Of a stretch of DNA of 51,820 nucleotides, positions 34,695 through 44,837 are shown in pieces. The notes beneath the pieces are model-generated. The model made no database searches. It saw only the letters and a program-made list of their open reading frames with translations, and was not told where the DNA came from. Each line of letters opens with the position of its first letter. Within the stretch, counting starts at the first letter, position 1. Made by a program: the position numbers and the translations under genes. Location: contig UCCS01000012.1 of the NCBI GenBank assembly GCA_900470965.1, positions 1 to 51,820 on the forward strand. Direction: 5' to 3'. The DNA comes from Hyphomicrobiales bacterium. GTDB lineage: Bacteria > Pseudomonadota > Alphaproteobacteria > Rhizobiales > Rhizobiaceae.

Positions 34695-35321
34695 ATGGCG
34701 GCCACCATCCGTTATCACCAGGGCGATATTTCCGCGGCGGATGCCGCCCGTTACACCGGCGCGATCGCGATCGATACCGAAACGCTGGGCCTTGTGCCGC
34801 GCCGGGACCGCCTTTGCGTCGTGCAGCTTTCGCCGGGTGACGGCTCTGCCGATGTGATCCGCATTGCGGCCGGCCAGAAGGAAGCGCCGAACCTTACCGC
34901 GCTGCTCGCCGATCCGTCGCGCCAGAAGATATTCCATTACGGCCGCTTCGATATCGCCGTACTCTTCCATACGTTCGGCGTCACCGCGACGCCGGTCTTC
35001 TGCACGAAGATCGCCTCGCGCCTCATCCGTACTTACACCGATCGCCACGGCCTGAAGGATAATCTCAAGGAAATGCTCGACGTCGATATCTCCAAGACGC
35101 AGCAATCTTCCGACTGGGCTGCTGAAACACTCTCGCAGGCGCAGCTCGAATATGCCGCCTCCGACGTGCTCTACCTGCACGCGTTGCGCGACAAGCTAAA
35201 TGAGCGCCTGATTCGCGACGGCCGCCTGGAACATGCGACGGCCTGTTTCGAATTCTTGCCGACGCGCGCCAAGCTTGATCTTCTCGGCTGGGAAGAGGCG
35301 GATATCTTCGCCCATAGCTGA
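34695..35321 (+). CDS. nrnC: RNase D-like 3'-5' exoribonuclease, probable nanoRNase C
   Basis: The 208-aa DEDDy exonuclease has AIDTETLGL (D27, E29), HYGRFDIAVL (D86) and LEYAASDVLYLHAL (Y153, D157), the four acidic residues plus Tyr. It lacks the C-terminal HRDC domains of full RNase D. Size and motifs match the alphaproteobacterial NrnC family, which degrades two-residue RNA and helps clear pGpG from c-di-GMP turnover. It is a stand-alone gene downstream of slyX with an ATG at 34695. Confidence 0.85.
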   Translation: MAATIRYHQGDISAADAARYTGAIAIDTETLGLVPRRDRLCVVQLSPGDGSADVIRIAAGQKEAPNLTALLADPSRQKIFHYGRFDIAVLFHTFGVTATPVFCTKIASRLIRTYTDRHGLKDNLKEMLDVDISKTQQSSDWAAETLSQAQLEYAASDVLYLHALRDKLNERLIRDGRLEHATACFEFLPTRAKLDLLGWEEADIFAHS

Positions 35322-35539
35322 GGTTATCGGACATGCAGGCAAGGTCGTAGACTGGGCGTCTTCGGCCGTTAGCTATTCGTTAAGGTATTTTCAGTAACAT
35401 TATTCTTAATTTTTATGCATTCGACGGCGCGAAATACGCCGATGCGGACAGGAGGATCTGCCGGGATGCAAGGGGCCGGATGAGCGCGGTCTCGTTGTAC
35501 GACCTGCTTTCATAGCCACTTTGCGAAAGGAGCGTGCCT

Positions 35540-37066
35540 GTGTTGTCTCCCATTCGTTCGGCGTCCAATGCAAGCCTTTCTTCTCAGGGTCAGACGGCGG
35601 CGATCGTTGCCGGTGGCCTCGGCCGTTCGGTGGTCGCCCCCACCCCGGTGAATGCAGTTGAAGCAGCAGACCTCAATGCCGCGATTGCCGGCAAGCTCAA
35701 TATTCTGCTCATCGCCGCGCGCCAGCGCATGATTGAAGCGCTTCTCGACATCATCAATGCTACGGGACGCACCATCGCGCTGCAGCGTGGTGAAGGTGAA
35801 TCCGATCAGGCCTTTGCCGCCCGTGTCGCTGATGCCATCCGTCGCATGCCCGACGCCGAGATCGATGCGGTCGAGCACCAGCTTTCCGATGACGGACATA
35901 GCCTGCCGTTGAGAATGATCGCCGCAGCCCTCAAGGACCCGACCGGGCCGGAGGCCACCCGTGTCATCGCCTATCTCGAGATTATCAGCTACAAGGACAG
36001 GGATCTCGCAGCCCGCGCCGTTGTCCGCTCTTATCGCCAGAACGATGCCGCGCCGCTGCCGCGCACCGAGCCGCGGCCGGAAATCAAGCTTCAGGGAGAA
36101 AACCTGCCCACTGCACGTCAGTCCGCAGCAAAAACGGCTGAAAATGTAGCGATGCCTGCTGCCGAAGAAATCGTTCCGGCCGAAGCGACTGTTGTCGTGG
36201 CGACCGATCCAACCGTTGAGGATCAGAAGACCGGCAGTCAGCCCACGGCAGCGGCGCATGAAGCTTCATCGCAGGCAACTACGCCGAGAGAGACAGAGGA
36301 AGTCCAGGTCGCACCGGCAGAACAGGAAGTGATCGAGCCGGAACAGGCCGAACCCGCTCTCGAGCAGCAGACAATCTCCGCCAAGGCTGATCCGGTTATC
36401 CCGCGCAACTGGACCGGCATCGCCAGCTCCATGACCGAACAGGTTTCACAGATGATCGCAACGATCATCCGCGAACAAGAGGCAACTGTCCTGTTGACGG
36501 ACACGCCTGTCGAAGCCGCCGTTGAAATCGATGCTATCCTGGACGAGGCCGTCATCAGCGAGGCGACGGAGAGCCTGGTTCGCACAACCCCGGAAGATGT
36601 GGTCGAGCCTGCATCTGCCCAGGCCGCCCAGGCTTCTCGGCCGTCCCAGGCTGAAATCACCGCAGTTGCCCAGACGGCGCGTCCCATCAGGGAAATCGCA
36701 GCACAGCCGCAGCCGGTTCCCATCCCGGTTGTCGAGACGCCTTCCTATGTTCCGCTCGCAGCCCGCATGCCGGAAGGGCTTCCCTACGCGCAAACGCCTT
36801 ACCAGTTCGCCCGCGATGAATATAAGGCGACCAAGGCCGATGACCCCCCTCGTCGCCATCACGAAAACGGCGGCTCGCAGGATCAGCAGAAACAGCCGCA
36901 GGCGCAATCCGGTCAGGGCGGCGATGAACAGCAGGCCGGCGGAGAGGAAGCCCCGCGGGAGGAGCGGCGCCAGCCGAAAATGTTTGATCCCGATCCGTCT
37001 ACTGCTCCGGCAACGGTCGCCGACCCGGTCTATGCCCTCTACCAGCGCATGGTCGGCTGGGAATAA
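35540..37066 (+). CDS. Unrecognised protein, Pro/Gln/Glu-rich with conserved ends
   Basis: About 508 aa. The start is uncertain: GTG 35534, GTG 35540 and TTG 35543 are in frame, and GGAG at 35529-35532 gives a good 7-nt spacing to 35540. Residues about 35-165 look folded and alpha-helical (LNAAIAGKLNILLIAARQRMIEALLDIINATG, AALKDPTGPEATRVIAYLEII). The middle is low-complexity (Ala, Glu, Gln, Pro, Thr) with a more ordered helical patch around WTGIASSMTEQVSQMIATIIREQ. The C-terminus DPVYALYQRMVGWE is aromatic and looks conserved. No signal peptide. I do not recognise a family or function. Confidence 0.75.
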   Translation: MLSPIRSASNASLSSQGQTAAIVAGGLGRSVVAPTPVNAVEAADLNAAIAGKLNILLIAARQRMIEALLDIINATGRTIALQRGEGESDQAFAARVADAIRRMPDAEIDAVEHQLSDDGHSLPLRMIAAALKDPTGPEATRVIAYLEIISYKDRDLAARAVVRSYRQNDAAPLPRTEPRPEIKLQGENLPTARQSAAKTAENVAMPAAEEIVPAEATVVVATDPTVEDQKTGSQPTAAAHEASSQATTPRETEEVQVAPAEQEVIEPEQAEPALEQQTISAKADPVIPRNWTGIASSMTEQVSQMIATIIREQEATVLLTDTPVEAAVEIDAILDEAVISEATESLVRTTPEDVVEPASAQAAQASRPSQAEITAVAQTARPIREIAAQPQPVPIPVVETPSYVPLAARMPEGLPYAQTPYQFARDEYKATKADDPPRRHHENGGSQDQQKQPQAQSGQGGDEQQAGGEEAPREERRQPKMFDPDPSTAPATVADPVYALYQRMVGWE

Positions 37067-37070
37067 TCCG

Positions 37071-37136
37071 GAACAATTCCAGCAAAAGTGTCCAGCGGTT
37101 TTGCGTCCGGAATTGCGTGGGTACAAAGAGCCCTAG
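37071..37136. repeat. RIME-like repeat, copy 2
   Basis: Shares CAATTCC-AGCAAAAGTGT-CCAGCGGTTTT-GCGTCCGGAATTGCGT with copy 1 at 18213-18315. It lies just after the stop of the 508-aa gene and before the rpsA terminator. Short inverted arms (GGAACAATTCC / CGGAATTGC) are kept but the long 14-bp outer arms of copy 1 are absent. Confidence 0.75.
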
Positions 37137-37146
37137 ACAATCTCCC

Positions 37147-37185
37147 AAAACGAAAGAACCCGCCGGATCGCTCCGGCGGGTTCTT
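37147..37185 (-). terminator. Intrinsic terminator of rpsA
   Basis: AAGAACCCGCCGGA / TCCGGCGGGTTCTT forms a 14-bp stem (37154-37185) with a TCGC/GCGA loop. On the minus strand it is followed by a T-rich stretch (TTTCGTTTT). It stands 23 bp beyond the rpsA stop codon. Confidence 0.9.
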
Positions 37186-37208
37186 CATTTCAATGGATCA
37201 GCGAAGGA

Positions 37209-38912
37209 TTATTCGCCGCCGCGGTTCTTCAGAGCCGCGCCGAGGATGTCGCCGAGCGAAGCGCCCGAGTCGGACGAACCGAACTGAGCAACGGCTTCCT
37301 TCTCTTCCGCGATTTCCAGAGCCTTGATGGACAGCATGATCTTGCGGTCCTTCTTGGAGAAGTTGGTAACGCGGGCGTCGACGGTCTGGCCGACCGAGAA
37401 GCGCTCAGGACGCTGCTCGTCGCGGTCGCGGGCGAGGTCGGCGCGACGGATGAAGGAAGTGATGTCCTCGTGGTTGACGAGCTTCACTTCGATACCGCCG
37501 TCGTTGATCGCGATGACTTCGCAGGAAACGACTGCATTCTTGCGCAGGTCGCCGGAAGCTGCTGCTTCGCCGACTGCATCCTTGCCGAGCTGCTTGATGC
37601 CGAGCGAGATGCGTTCCTTCTCGACGTCGACGTCGAGAACGACTGCCTTGACAACGTCACCCTTGTTGAACTCCTCGATGACCTGTTCGCCCGGACGGTT
37701 CCAGTCGAGGTCAGAGAGGTGAACCATGCCGTCGACATCGCCGTCGAGGCCGATGAACAGGCCGAATTCGGTCTTGTTCTTGACTTCGCCTTCGACTTCA
37801 GTGCCGGCCGGATGGCTGCGGGCGAATGCTGCCCACGGGTTTTCCAGCGTCTGCTTGAGGCCGAGCGAAATACGGCGCTTGGACGGATCGACTTCGAGAA
37901 CGACGACTTCGACTTCCTGGCTCGTGGACAGGATCTTGCCGGGGTGAACGTTCTTCTTGGTCCAGGACATTTCCGAGATGTGGATCAGGCCTTCAATGCC
38001 CGGCTCCAGCTCGACGAACGCACCGTAGTCGGTGATGTTCGTAACGGTACCGGAAATCTTCTTGCCTTCCGGATACTTGGCCTGGATGCCATCCCACGGA
38101 TCGGACTCGAGCTGCTTCATGCCAAGCGAGATACGGTGGGTTTCCTGGTTGATGCGGATGATCTGAACCTTGACCTGCTGGCCGATGTTCAGGATTTCCG
38201 ACGGATGGTTCACACGGCGCCATGCCATGTCGGTGACGTGCAGCAGGCCGTCGATGCCGCCGAGGTCAACGAACGCACCGTAATCGGTGATGTTCTTGAC
38301 GACGCCGTCAACAACCTGGCCTTCTTCGAGGTTCTGAACGATTTCAGAACGCTGCTCGGCACGAGATTCTTCCAGAACCGTACGGCGAGAAACCACGATG
38401 TTGCCGCGGCGCTTGTCCATCTTGAGGATTTCGAAGGGCTGCGGGTTGTGCATCAGCGGAGTGACGTCGCGGATCGGGCGGATATCGACCTGGGAACGCG
38501 GCAGGAAGGCGATCGCACCGTCGAGGTCGACCGTGAAGCCACCCTTGACCTGGTTGAAGATAACGCCTTCGACGCGCTCGCCAGCTTCGAACTTGGCTTC
38601 GAGCTTGATCCAGCTTTCTTCGCGGCGAGCCTTCTCGCGCGATAGAACAGCTTCGCCAAGCGCGTTTTCGATGCGCTCGACGTATACTTCGACTTCGTCG
38701 CCGACCTTCAGCGAACCGTCCTTGGCACGTGCGCCGAATTCCTTGAGCGCGATGCGGCCTTCGACCTTCAGGCCAACGTCAACAACGGCGACATCCTTTT
38801 CGATGCCCGTGACGATACCCTTGGTAACATAGCCTTCAGCCAGATCGTTCTTGGCAAAGGACTCTTCGAGAAGGGCCGCGAAATCCTCGCGAGAGGGAGT
38901 AGCTACTGACAT
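37209..38912 (-). CDS. rpsA: 30S ribosomal protein S1
   Basis: The 567-aa protein has six S1/OB-fold repeats; typical segments recur, for example VDGVVKNITDYGAFVDLGGIDGLLH, ISGTVTNITDYGAFVELEPG and VEGEVKNKTEFGLFIGLDGD. The start at 38912 is preferred (AGGAG six nt upstream; product starts MSVATPSREDF). It binds mRNA to the 30S subunit for initiation. It lies 177 bp downstream of cmk on the same strand, the usual cmk-rpsA order, with its own leader hairpin at 38996-39013. Confidence 0.98.
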   Translation of the reverse strand: MSVATPSREDFAALLEESFAKNDLAEGYVTKGIVTGIEKDVAVVDVGLKVEGRIALKEFGARAKDGSLKVGDEVEVYVERIENALGEAVLSREKARREESWIKLEAKFEAGERVEGVIFNQVKGGFTVDLDGAIAFLPRSQVDIRPIRDVTPLMHNPQPFEILKMDKRRGNIVVSRRTVLEESRAEQRSEIVQNLEEGQVVDGVVKNITDYGAFVDLGGIDGLLHVTDMAWRRVNHPSEILNIGQQVKVQIIRINQETHRISLGMKQLESDPWDGIQAKYPEGKKISGTVTNITDYGAFVELEPGIEGLIHISEMSWTKKNVHPGKILSTSQEVEVVVLEVDPSKRRISLGLKQTLENPWAAFARSHPAGTEVEGEVKNKTEFGLFIGLDGDVDGMVHLSDLDWNRPGEQVIEEFNKGDVVKAVVLDVDVEKERISLGIKQLGKDAVGEAAASGDLRKNAVVSCEVIAINDGGIEVKLVNHEDITSFIRRADLARDRDEQRPERFSVGQTVDARVTNFSKKDRKIMLSIKALEIAEEKEAVAQFGSSDSGASLGDILGAALKNRGGE

Positions 38913-38995
38913 AAAATCTCCTGCGTGGCCTTCGATAGCTTCAAGGCTCACGTATGCGCCGGTTGGTTCGAGTTGAATGGGCCTGAACCCAGTCC

Positions 38996-39013
38996 GCCTT
39001 CTTTCAAGAAGGC
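38996..39013 (-). promoter_or_regulatory. Hairpin in the rpsA leader
   Basis: GCCTTCTT / AAGAAGGC pair perfectly over 8 bp with a 2-nt loop (in practice probably 7 bp and 4 nt), about 84 bp upstream of the rpsA start on the transcript. No T tract follows. S1 is known in enterobacteria to control its own mRNA through leader structure, so a regulatory role is possible. That role is inference. Confidence 0.45.
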
Positions 39014-39089
39014 AATCCGGCGCGTGGACGGAATTTCAGGCTTGCTTTCGCATGAGCGTCCCGCGCACGAAGCGCGGAAAACCGCTTGA

Positions 39090-39734
39090 TTAGGCATTTC
39101 GGCTCAAGGCGGCGTCGATAAACGACTTAGCGGCTTGAAACGCGGCCTCTATACTCATTTCCGACGTGTCAAGCAAGTGCGCATCGACTGCCGGTTTCAT
39201 CGGGCTGTCCGCCCTGTTCATGTCGCGATCGTCGCGTCGCTTGACGTCTTCGAAAATCGCCTCGAAATCTGCTTCGCCGCCCTTGCTGATGATCTCTTCG
39301 TAACGGCGTGTTGCGCGCACCTCCGGCGACGCCGTCACATAGAGCTTCACAGGTGCCGCGGGGCAGACGACGGTGCCGATATCGCGCCCGTCGAGAACTG
39401 TCCCCGGCAGCTTCTCGGAAAACCGCCGCTGCGCCTCAACGAGCGCCCGGCGAACCGCCGGCATCACGGCAATTTTCGATGCGGCTTCGCCGATCTCATG
39501 TCTCGACAATATATCGCGATCGAGACCCGCGAGTTCAACCTCGAGCGCCATCTTTTCAGCGACCGTCTCGTCATTGAGCGGGAGCCCGGCATCGATCAGC
39601 GCCTTGGCGGTCGCCCGATAGGTGAGGCCGGTGTCGAGATGGTGAAAGCCGTACTGCTCCGCGATCCTGCGCGAAAGCGTGCCCTTGCCTGCCGCGGCAG
39701 GGCCGTCGATGGCGATGATGAAGCTGCCGGTCAT
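39090..39734 (-). CDS. cmk: (d)CMP kinase
   Basis: The 214-aa nucleoside monophosphate kinase makes CDP and dCDP. The P-loop is [19 protein letters not shown] (7-25). YRATAKALI, the CMP-binding segment [14 protein letters not shown], and the lid [26 protein letters not shown] follow. The ATG at 39734 is chosen as the protein then begins just before the P-loop, as usual; the frame stays open upstream into the PaiB-like gene. It lies between the PaiB-like gene (4 bp before) and rpsA. Confidence 0.96.
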   Translation of the reverse strand: MTGSFIIAIDGPAAAGKGTLSRRIAEQYGFHHLDTGLTYRATAKALIDAGLPLNDETVAEKMALEVELAGLDRDILSRHEIGEAASKIAVMPAVRRALVEAQRRFSEKLPGTVLDGRDIGTVVCPAAPVKLYVTASPEVRATRRYEEIISKGGEADFEAIFEDVKRRDDRDMNRADSPMKPAVDAHLLDTSEMSIEAAFQAAKSFIDAALSRNA

Positions 39735-39738
39735 GAAG

Positions 39739-40380
39739 TCATTCCGTGCCGAGGCCGCCGTAACGGCGTACCAGTTCCTGCATTTCGGCTTGCTCTGCCA
39801 TCTCATCGAGGCCATTGGCAACACCCTCGCGGTCGGTGACCGGCCGGTTCTGGCTCACCTTCCATTTGCCTTCGATCTCGGCGGTTTCGATTTCGACACC
39901 GATAATGCCCTTGAGCTGTGCACGGATAAATTCCTCTGGCGCATCGCCGACCGACCATGGTTTCTCACGCTGGCCCTCATGTTCGCCGGTAATTGCATTG
40001 ATCTGCGCAAGCAGCCAGCCAGCATCCTCGATCACCCATGCCAGTCCGCGTGCCTGCACGATCGCATAGTTCCAGGTCGGCACCACTTTGCCGGTCTCGG
40101 CCTTGGTCTGGTACCAGGACGGTGTGACATAGGAATCCGCTCCCTGGAAGACGGCAAGCACCGGCGCACCTGCGGCAATGTCCCGCCACTGCCCATTTGC
40201 CCGCGCCAGATGCAGCCGCAGCGTTCCCTTCTCTGATGCGCCGGCGTCGAGATGGAAGGGCACGGAATTGGCGACCAGCCCGGAAGCCCCCGCCGTGATC
40301 AGCAGGCCAAGCGGATGCGCACGGATCAGCGCATGCTGCACATTGAGATCGTCTTCACGGAAATATGGTGGCTGGTACAT
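39739..40380 (-). CDS. PaiB-like FMN-binding negative transcriptional regulator
   Basis: The 213-aa protein has the split-barrel flavin-binding type: [11 protein letters not shown] at the start, [62 protein letters not shown] and [24 protein letters not shown]. These match the PaiB family (known in Bacillus as a sporulation/protease repressor). Spacing is 1 bp from aroA and 4 bp from cmk, so it is part of that transcription unit. Its role between these core genes is unknown; an FMN-dependent enzyme is as likely as a regulator. Confidence 0.85.
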   Translation of the reverse strand: MYQPPYFREDDLNVQHALIRAHPLGLLITAGASGLVANSVPFHLDAGASEKGTLRLHLARANGQWRDIAAGAPVLAVFQGADSYVTPSWYQTKAETGKVVPTWNYAIVQARGLAWVIEDAGWLLAQINAITGEHEGQREKPWSVGDAPEEFIRAQLKGIIGVEIETAEIEGKWKVSQNRPVTDREGVANGLDEMAEQAEMQELVRRYGGLGTE

Positions 40381-40381
40381 G

Positions 40382-41737
<1,356 letters not shown>

Positions 41738-41897
41738 TTAATCCCTTGCAAAGGCAATACATTCAGGCCGCTCACGCCTCGGTGCCGGGATGTTTTTCCG
41801 GCGGGCCTTGCAGCAATCGCGGCTGGTTAGCACAAACTTGCCGAACGGTCATCCGGAATGGCGGTGAAAAGCCTGAAGTGCCCCGTGAAGTTTAGCT

Positions 41898-41926
41898 TTG
41901 ACATGAGAAGCCGTAGCGATTATGGG
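41898..41926 (+). promoter_or_regulatory. Candidate sigma-70 promoter for the FYDLN gene
   Basis: TTGACA (41898-41903), exactly 17 bp, then TATGGG (41921-41926), about 85 bp before the GTG start at 42010. The -35 box is perfect and the -10 box moderate. Confidence 0.55.
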
Positions 41927-42009
41927 GACCGGCTTATAAATTCCGAATAGAACGCCGGTTTGACGGCATTTGCCGAATTTCTCATTCGGCCATTCTCACG
42001 AGGCTTATA

Positions 42010-42390
42010 GTGGCGAAAGCGGAACTTGGTACAAAGCGCACTGATCCGGAAACCGGCAAGAAGTTCTACGATCTGAACCGGGATCCGATCGTCTCCCCTT
42101 ATACCGGCAAATCCTATCCTTTGTCCTTCTTCCAAGAAACCTCGGCACTCGCCGAAGTTCAGGATGAGGACGAGGTTGCCGAAGTCGATACCGAAAACAC
42201 CGAAGTCGAACTGGTTTCGCTCGAAGACGCCGATGACGCCGCTTCCGGCGACGATATCCCTGATATCGGCGACGACGACGTCGAAGTCGAAGGCGATGAC
42301 GACGATACCTTCCTCGAAGTTGATGAAGATGACGAGGATGACGACATGAGCGACATCATCGGCGTCACCGGTGACGAAGACGAAGTCTGA
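42010..42390 (+). CDS. TIGR02300/FYDLN acid-domain protein
   Basis: The 126-aa protein has the family start MAKAELGTKRTDPETGKKFYDLNRDPIVSPYTGKSYP (FYDLN at 19-23). The rest is an extremely acidic tail with runs of Asp/Glu, for example DDDDTFLEVDEDDEDDD. Start is GTG at 42010 with GAGG upstream. Found widely in Alphaproteobacteria; the short basic/zinc-ribbon-like head and acidic tail suggest a nucleic-acid or ribosome-associated role, but function is unknown. A strong terminator follows directly. Confidence 0.9.
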   Translation: MAKAELGTKRTDPETGKKFYDLNRDPIVSPYTGKSYPLSFFQETSALAEVQDEDEVAEVDTENTEVELVSLEDADDAASGDDIPDIGDDDVEVEGDDDDTFLEVDEDDEDDDMSDIIGVTGDEDEV

Positions 42391-42401
42391 GCGAACGAAT
42401 A

Positions 42402-42440
42402 CCGGCCCGGATGACAAAAATTTCCCGGGCCGGATTTTTT
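42402..42440 (+). terminator. Intrinsic terminator of the FYDLN gene
   Basis: CCGGCCCGG (42402-42410) pairs with CCGGGCCGG (42425-42433), followed by A and a T6 tract at 42435-42440. It lies 12 bp past the stop codon. Confidence 0.92.
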
Positions 42441-42538
42441 AGGCTTGCCATCTGCGAAAACCGCAAGTAATAAGCCGCCACTCCAGAGGGAACGCCTTGG
42501 GAGTATCCCAGGACCGGCGCAAGCCGGACCACCCTGAT

Positions 42539-42614
<76 letters not shown>

Positions 42615-42767
42615 AATCTCTCCAAATGCAGTCCAGCAAGCACTTCAGGTCAGCATAACTGACATTTGTCAAAAGCTGTCTGGTTGCCACTTTTGCAGAC
42701 GGCTGAAATCAGGTTCTTATATCGTACGTCGAGGCCAGCCGATTCGGCGCTTCCCGGACACGAACCC

Positions 42768-43490
42768 ATGACACGAGCAAGACGCCGCCGCATCATCAGA
42801 ACCCGCAGGACCGCGACCGGACTGGCGCTGGTTGGCTCGATTTCCTTCCTTGCGGGAATGACGGATGCCACCGGCCTGCTTCTGACCGGGGACTTCGTAT
42901 CCTTCATGACCGGCAATACGACGCGGGCGGCATTGGCGCTGAGCAGCGGCGATGTCAGGCATGCCGCCGTGCTTGTGTCGGCCATCATCGTCTTCGTGCT
43001 CGGCAATGCCGCCGGCATTGTCGTCGCGCATCGCGCGGAGCGGCGCATCTTCGTCGTGCTCTGCTGCGTCAGCCTCATGCTGGCGCTAGCCTCTATGATG
43101 ACGCTGCAGGATCTGTTGACGACACGTTTCTATACGATCGTTCTCGCAATGGGCATGGTGAATGCGGCGGTCGAGCATATAGAGGGGCTGCCGATCGGCC
43201 TGACCTATGTGACCGGCGCGCTGTCGCGTTTCGGTCGCGGCATAGGCCGCTGGATCATTGGCGACCGGCGCCTCGACTGGACCATCCAGATCGTGCCATG
43301 GGGCGGCATGGTGCTCGGTGCCATCAGCGGGGCCCTCATGACGCGTCTTGTGGGCGCGCAGGCGCTGTGGCTGGTCTCCGTCTTCGCGATGGCGCTGGCG
43401 ATTGTCGCCCTGTTTATTCCGCGCCCCCTGCAGCGTCGGTTCAATCAAAAGATCGGAGCCTCCGGCCCGCATTCGGCGCGTGCCAGATAA
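42768..43490 (+). CDS. DUF1275/YoaK-family membrane protein
   Basis: The 240-aa inner-membrane protein starts at ATG 42768, giving a basic N-terminus MTRARRRRIIRTRR before the first helix; an upstream TTG frame is unlikely. The family motif is GSISFLAGMTDATGLLLTGDFVSFMTGNTTRAAL (22-55). About six hydrophobic segments follow, with LPIGLTYVTGALSRFGRGIGRWI as the second conserved block. Function unknown (possible small-molecule transporter). Confidence 0.85.
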   Translation: MTRARRRRIIRTRRTATGLALVGSISFLAGMTDATGLLLTGDFVSFMTGNTTRAALALSSGDVRHAAVLVSAIIVFVLGNAAGIVVAHRAERRIFVVLCCVSLMLALASMMTLQDLLTTRFYTIVLAMGMVNAAVEHIEGLPIGLTYVTGALSRFGRGIGRWIIGDRRLDWTIQIVPWGGMVLGAISGALMTRLVGAQALWLVSVFAMALAIVALFIPRPLQRRFNQKIGASGPHSARAR

Positions 43491-43611
43491 CCGCCGTCAC
43501 CACCCAGCCGAGCCTGAACGCAGAGAACCTGGGACCGCTCTTCGCGAACGGTACGGCCTCGCCGGCTACTACTTCGCCGGCCGCACCTCGGCGTTCTTTC
43601 CGATCTGAGGC

Positions 43612-44085
43612 TTATTTCTTGGAGATGGTGACGAATTTCGTACCCCGCACGCGGGTGGTGACGATGCAAGGGTCGCCGCCGGTGCGATCGCAGAAGCGCG
43701 GGTTCATTTTCATGGCGAGCACCATATTGCCGAAACGCTGGACGAAGTCGTAGCCAAAGATCTGCGCGGTCGCGATCATGAAGTAGCCGCCTTCGGCCAC
43801 CTGCAGATAAAAATTATAGGTGCAGCCGTCTTCGTTGCACTGCGGACCCTTCTGGCCGTCGCAGGTGAGTTCGCCCTCGTTGACGACCACGTCCATGAGG
43901 CCGTCATTGTTGATATCCTGGCGGATGAGGAAACCGTCACCGAAGGATGCTTCCGTGCATTGTTCCTGGAAATGCTTCTTCTCATAGATCTCCGGGTCGG
44001 AGATCAGCGATTGCTGTGCGAAAGCCGCGACCGGCATGACCAGCAGCAGAACGATGTTCAGGAGTACGGGCAACAGCGTCTTCAC
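43612..44085 (-). CDS. Exported protein of unknown function with DxNxDG motif
   Basis: The 157-aa protein begins at GTG 44085 with AGAGG about 7 nt upstream; an ATG at 44124 in the same frame has no such site. It has a signal peptide (VKTLLPVLLNIVLLLVMPVAAFAQQ, cleavage at AFA). The mature part has FLIRQDINNDGLMDVVVNEGE, a D-x-N-x-D-G-x-x-D motif like calcium-binding FG-GAP/dockerin loops. It has several Cys (CTEA, CDGQ, CNEDGC, CDRTGGDPC) that could form disulfides. Family not recognised. Confidence 0.7.
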   Translation of the reverse strand: MKTLLPVLLNIVLLLVMPVAAFAQQSLISDPEIYEKKHFQEQCTEASFGDGFLIRQDINNDGLMDVVVNEGELTCDGQKGPQCNEDGCTYNFYLQVAEGGYFMIATAQIFGYDFVQRFGNMVLAMKMNPRFCDRTGGDPCIVTTRVRGTKFVTISKK

Positions 44086-44198
44086 GGCTTTCCTCTTATG
44101 GATAAAGGCTCTCTGGCCTTCCATTCTGTATGCGCCGCCTTGCGCCGCCCTTGCCGCAATGATTCAGTGTGCCTCGTTCCGCCGGTCTGGAGGCCTCG

Positions 44199-44834
44199 AT
44201 GTCATTGCTCGTCTATCTCGATTACGCCGGCATTGCCCTCTTTGCCGCAACCGGCGCGCTGGCCGCCTCGCGCAAGCAGCTCGACCTGATCGGCTTCCTG
44301 TTTTTCGCGATCGTGACGGGGACGGGCGGCGGCACGGTGCGCGATATCATTCTCGGCCGCGTGCCGGTCTTCTGGGTGTTGAACCCGTTCTATATCGTCA
44401 TCTGCTGCATTGCGGGTGTCGTCGTCTTCTTTACCGCCCATCTCCTGGAATCGCGCTATCGCCTGCTGATCTGGCTCGATGCGGTCGGTCTTGCCGCCTA
44501 TTGCGTGCTCGGCGCCGCCAAGGGGCTGGCCGCGACCGGCTCGCCGACGATCGCCATCGTCACTGGTGCGCTGACGGCAACCTTCGGCGGCATCCTGCGC
44601 GATCTGCTGGCAAACGAACCATCCGTGCTGCTGCGCCCGGAAATTTACGTGACGGCGGCCCTAGTGGGATCGGGCGTCTTTACCGGCGTCAATGCGCTTG
44701 GCGCCGAGCTCTATATCGCATCGGCTTGCGGGGTCGCAGCAGCCTTCGCAGTGCGCGGCGGCGCCCTGTGGTTCGGCTGGACATTCCCGACCTACAAGCA
44801 CATGCCTGGCCGACATCCTGACGATGTGATGTAA
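44199..44834 (+). CDS. TRIC-type/UPF0126 membrane protein (YicG-like)
   Basis: The 211-aa protein has about seven hydrophobic helices and two internal related halves (AGIALFAATGALAASRKQ, TGTGGGTVRDIILGRVPVFW; and GLAAYCVLGAAKGLA, ALTATFGGILRDLLANEPSVLL). The GGG-T-V/L-RD motifs are typical of the trimeric intracellular cation channel-like UPF0126 family. Start ATG 44199 has TGGAGG 6 nt upstream. It converges with irr, a 3-bp gap between stop codons. Confidence 0.88.
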   Translation: MSLLVYLDYAGIALFAATGALAASRKQLDLIGFLFFAIVTGTGGGTVRDIILGRVPVFWVLNPFYIVICCIAGVVVFFTAHLLESRYRLLIWLDAVGLAAYCVLGAAKGLAATGSPTIAIVTGALTATFGGILRDLLANEPSVLLRPEIYVTAALVGSGVFTGVNALGAELYIASACGVAAAFAVRGGALWFGWTFPTYKHMPGRHPDDVM

Positions 44835-44837
44835 AAG

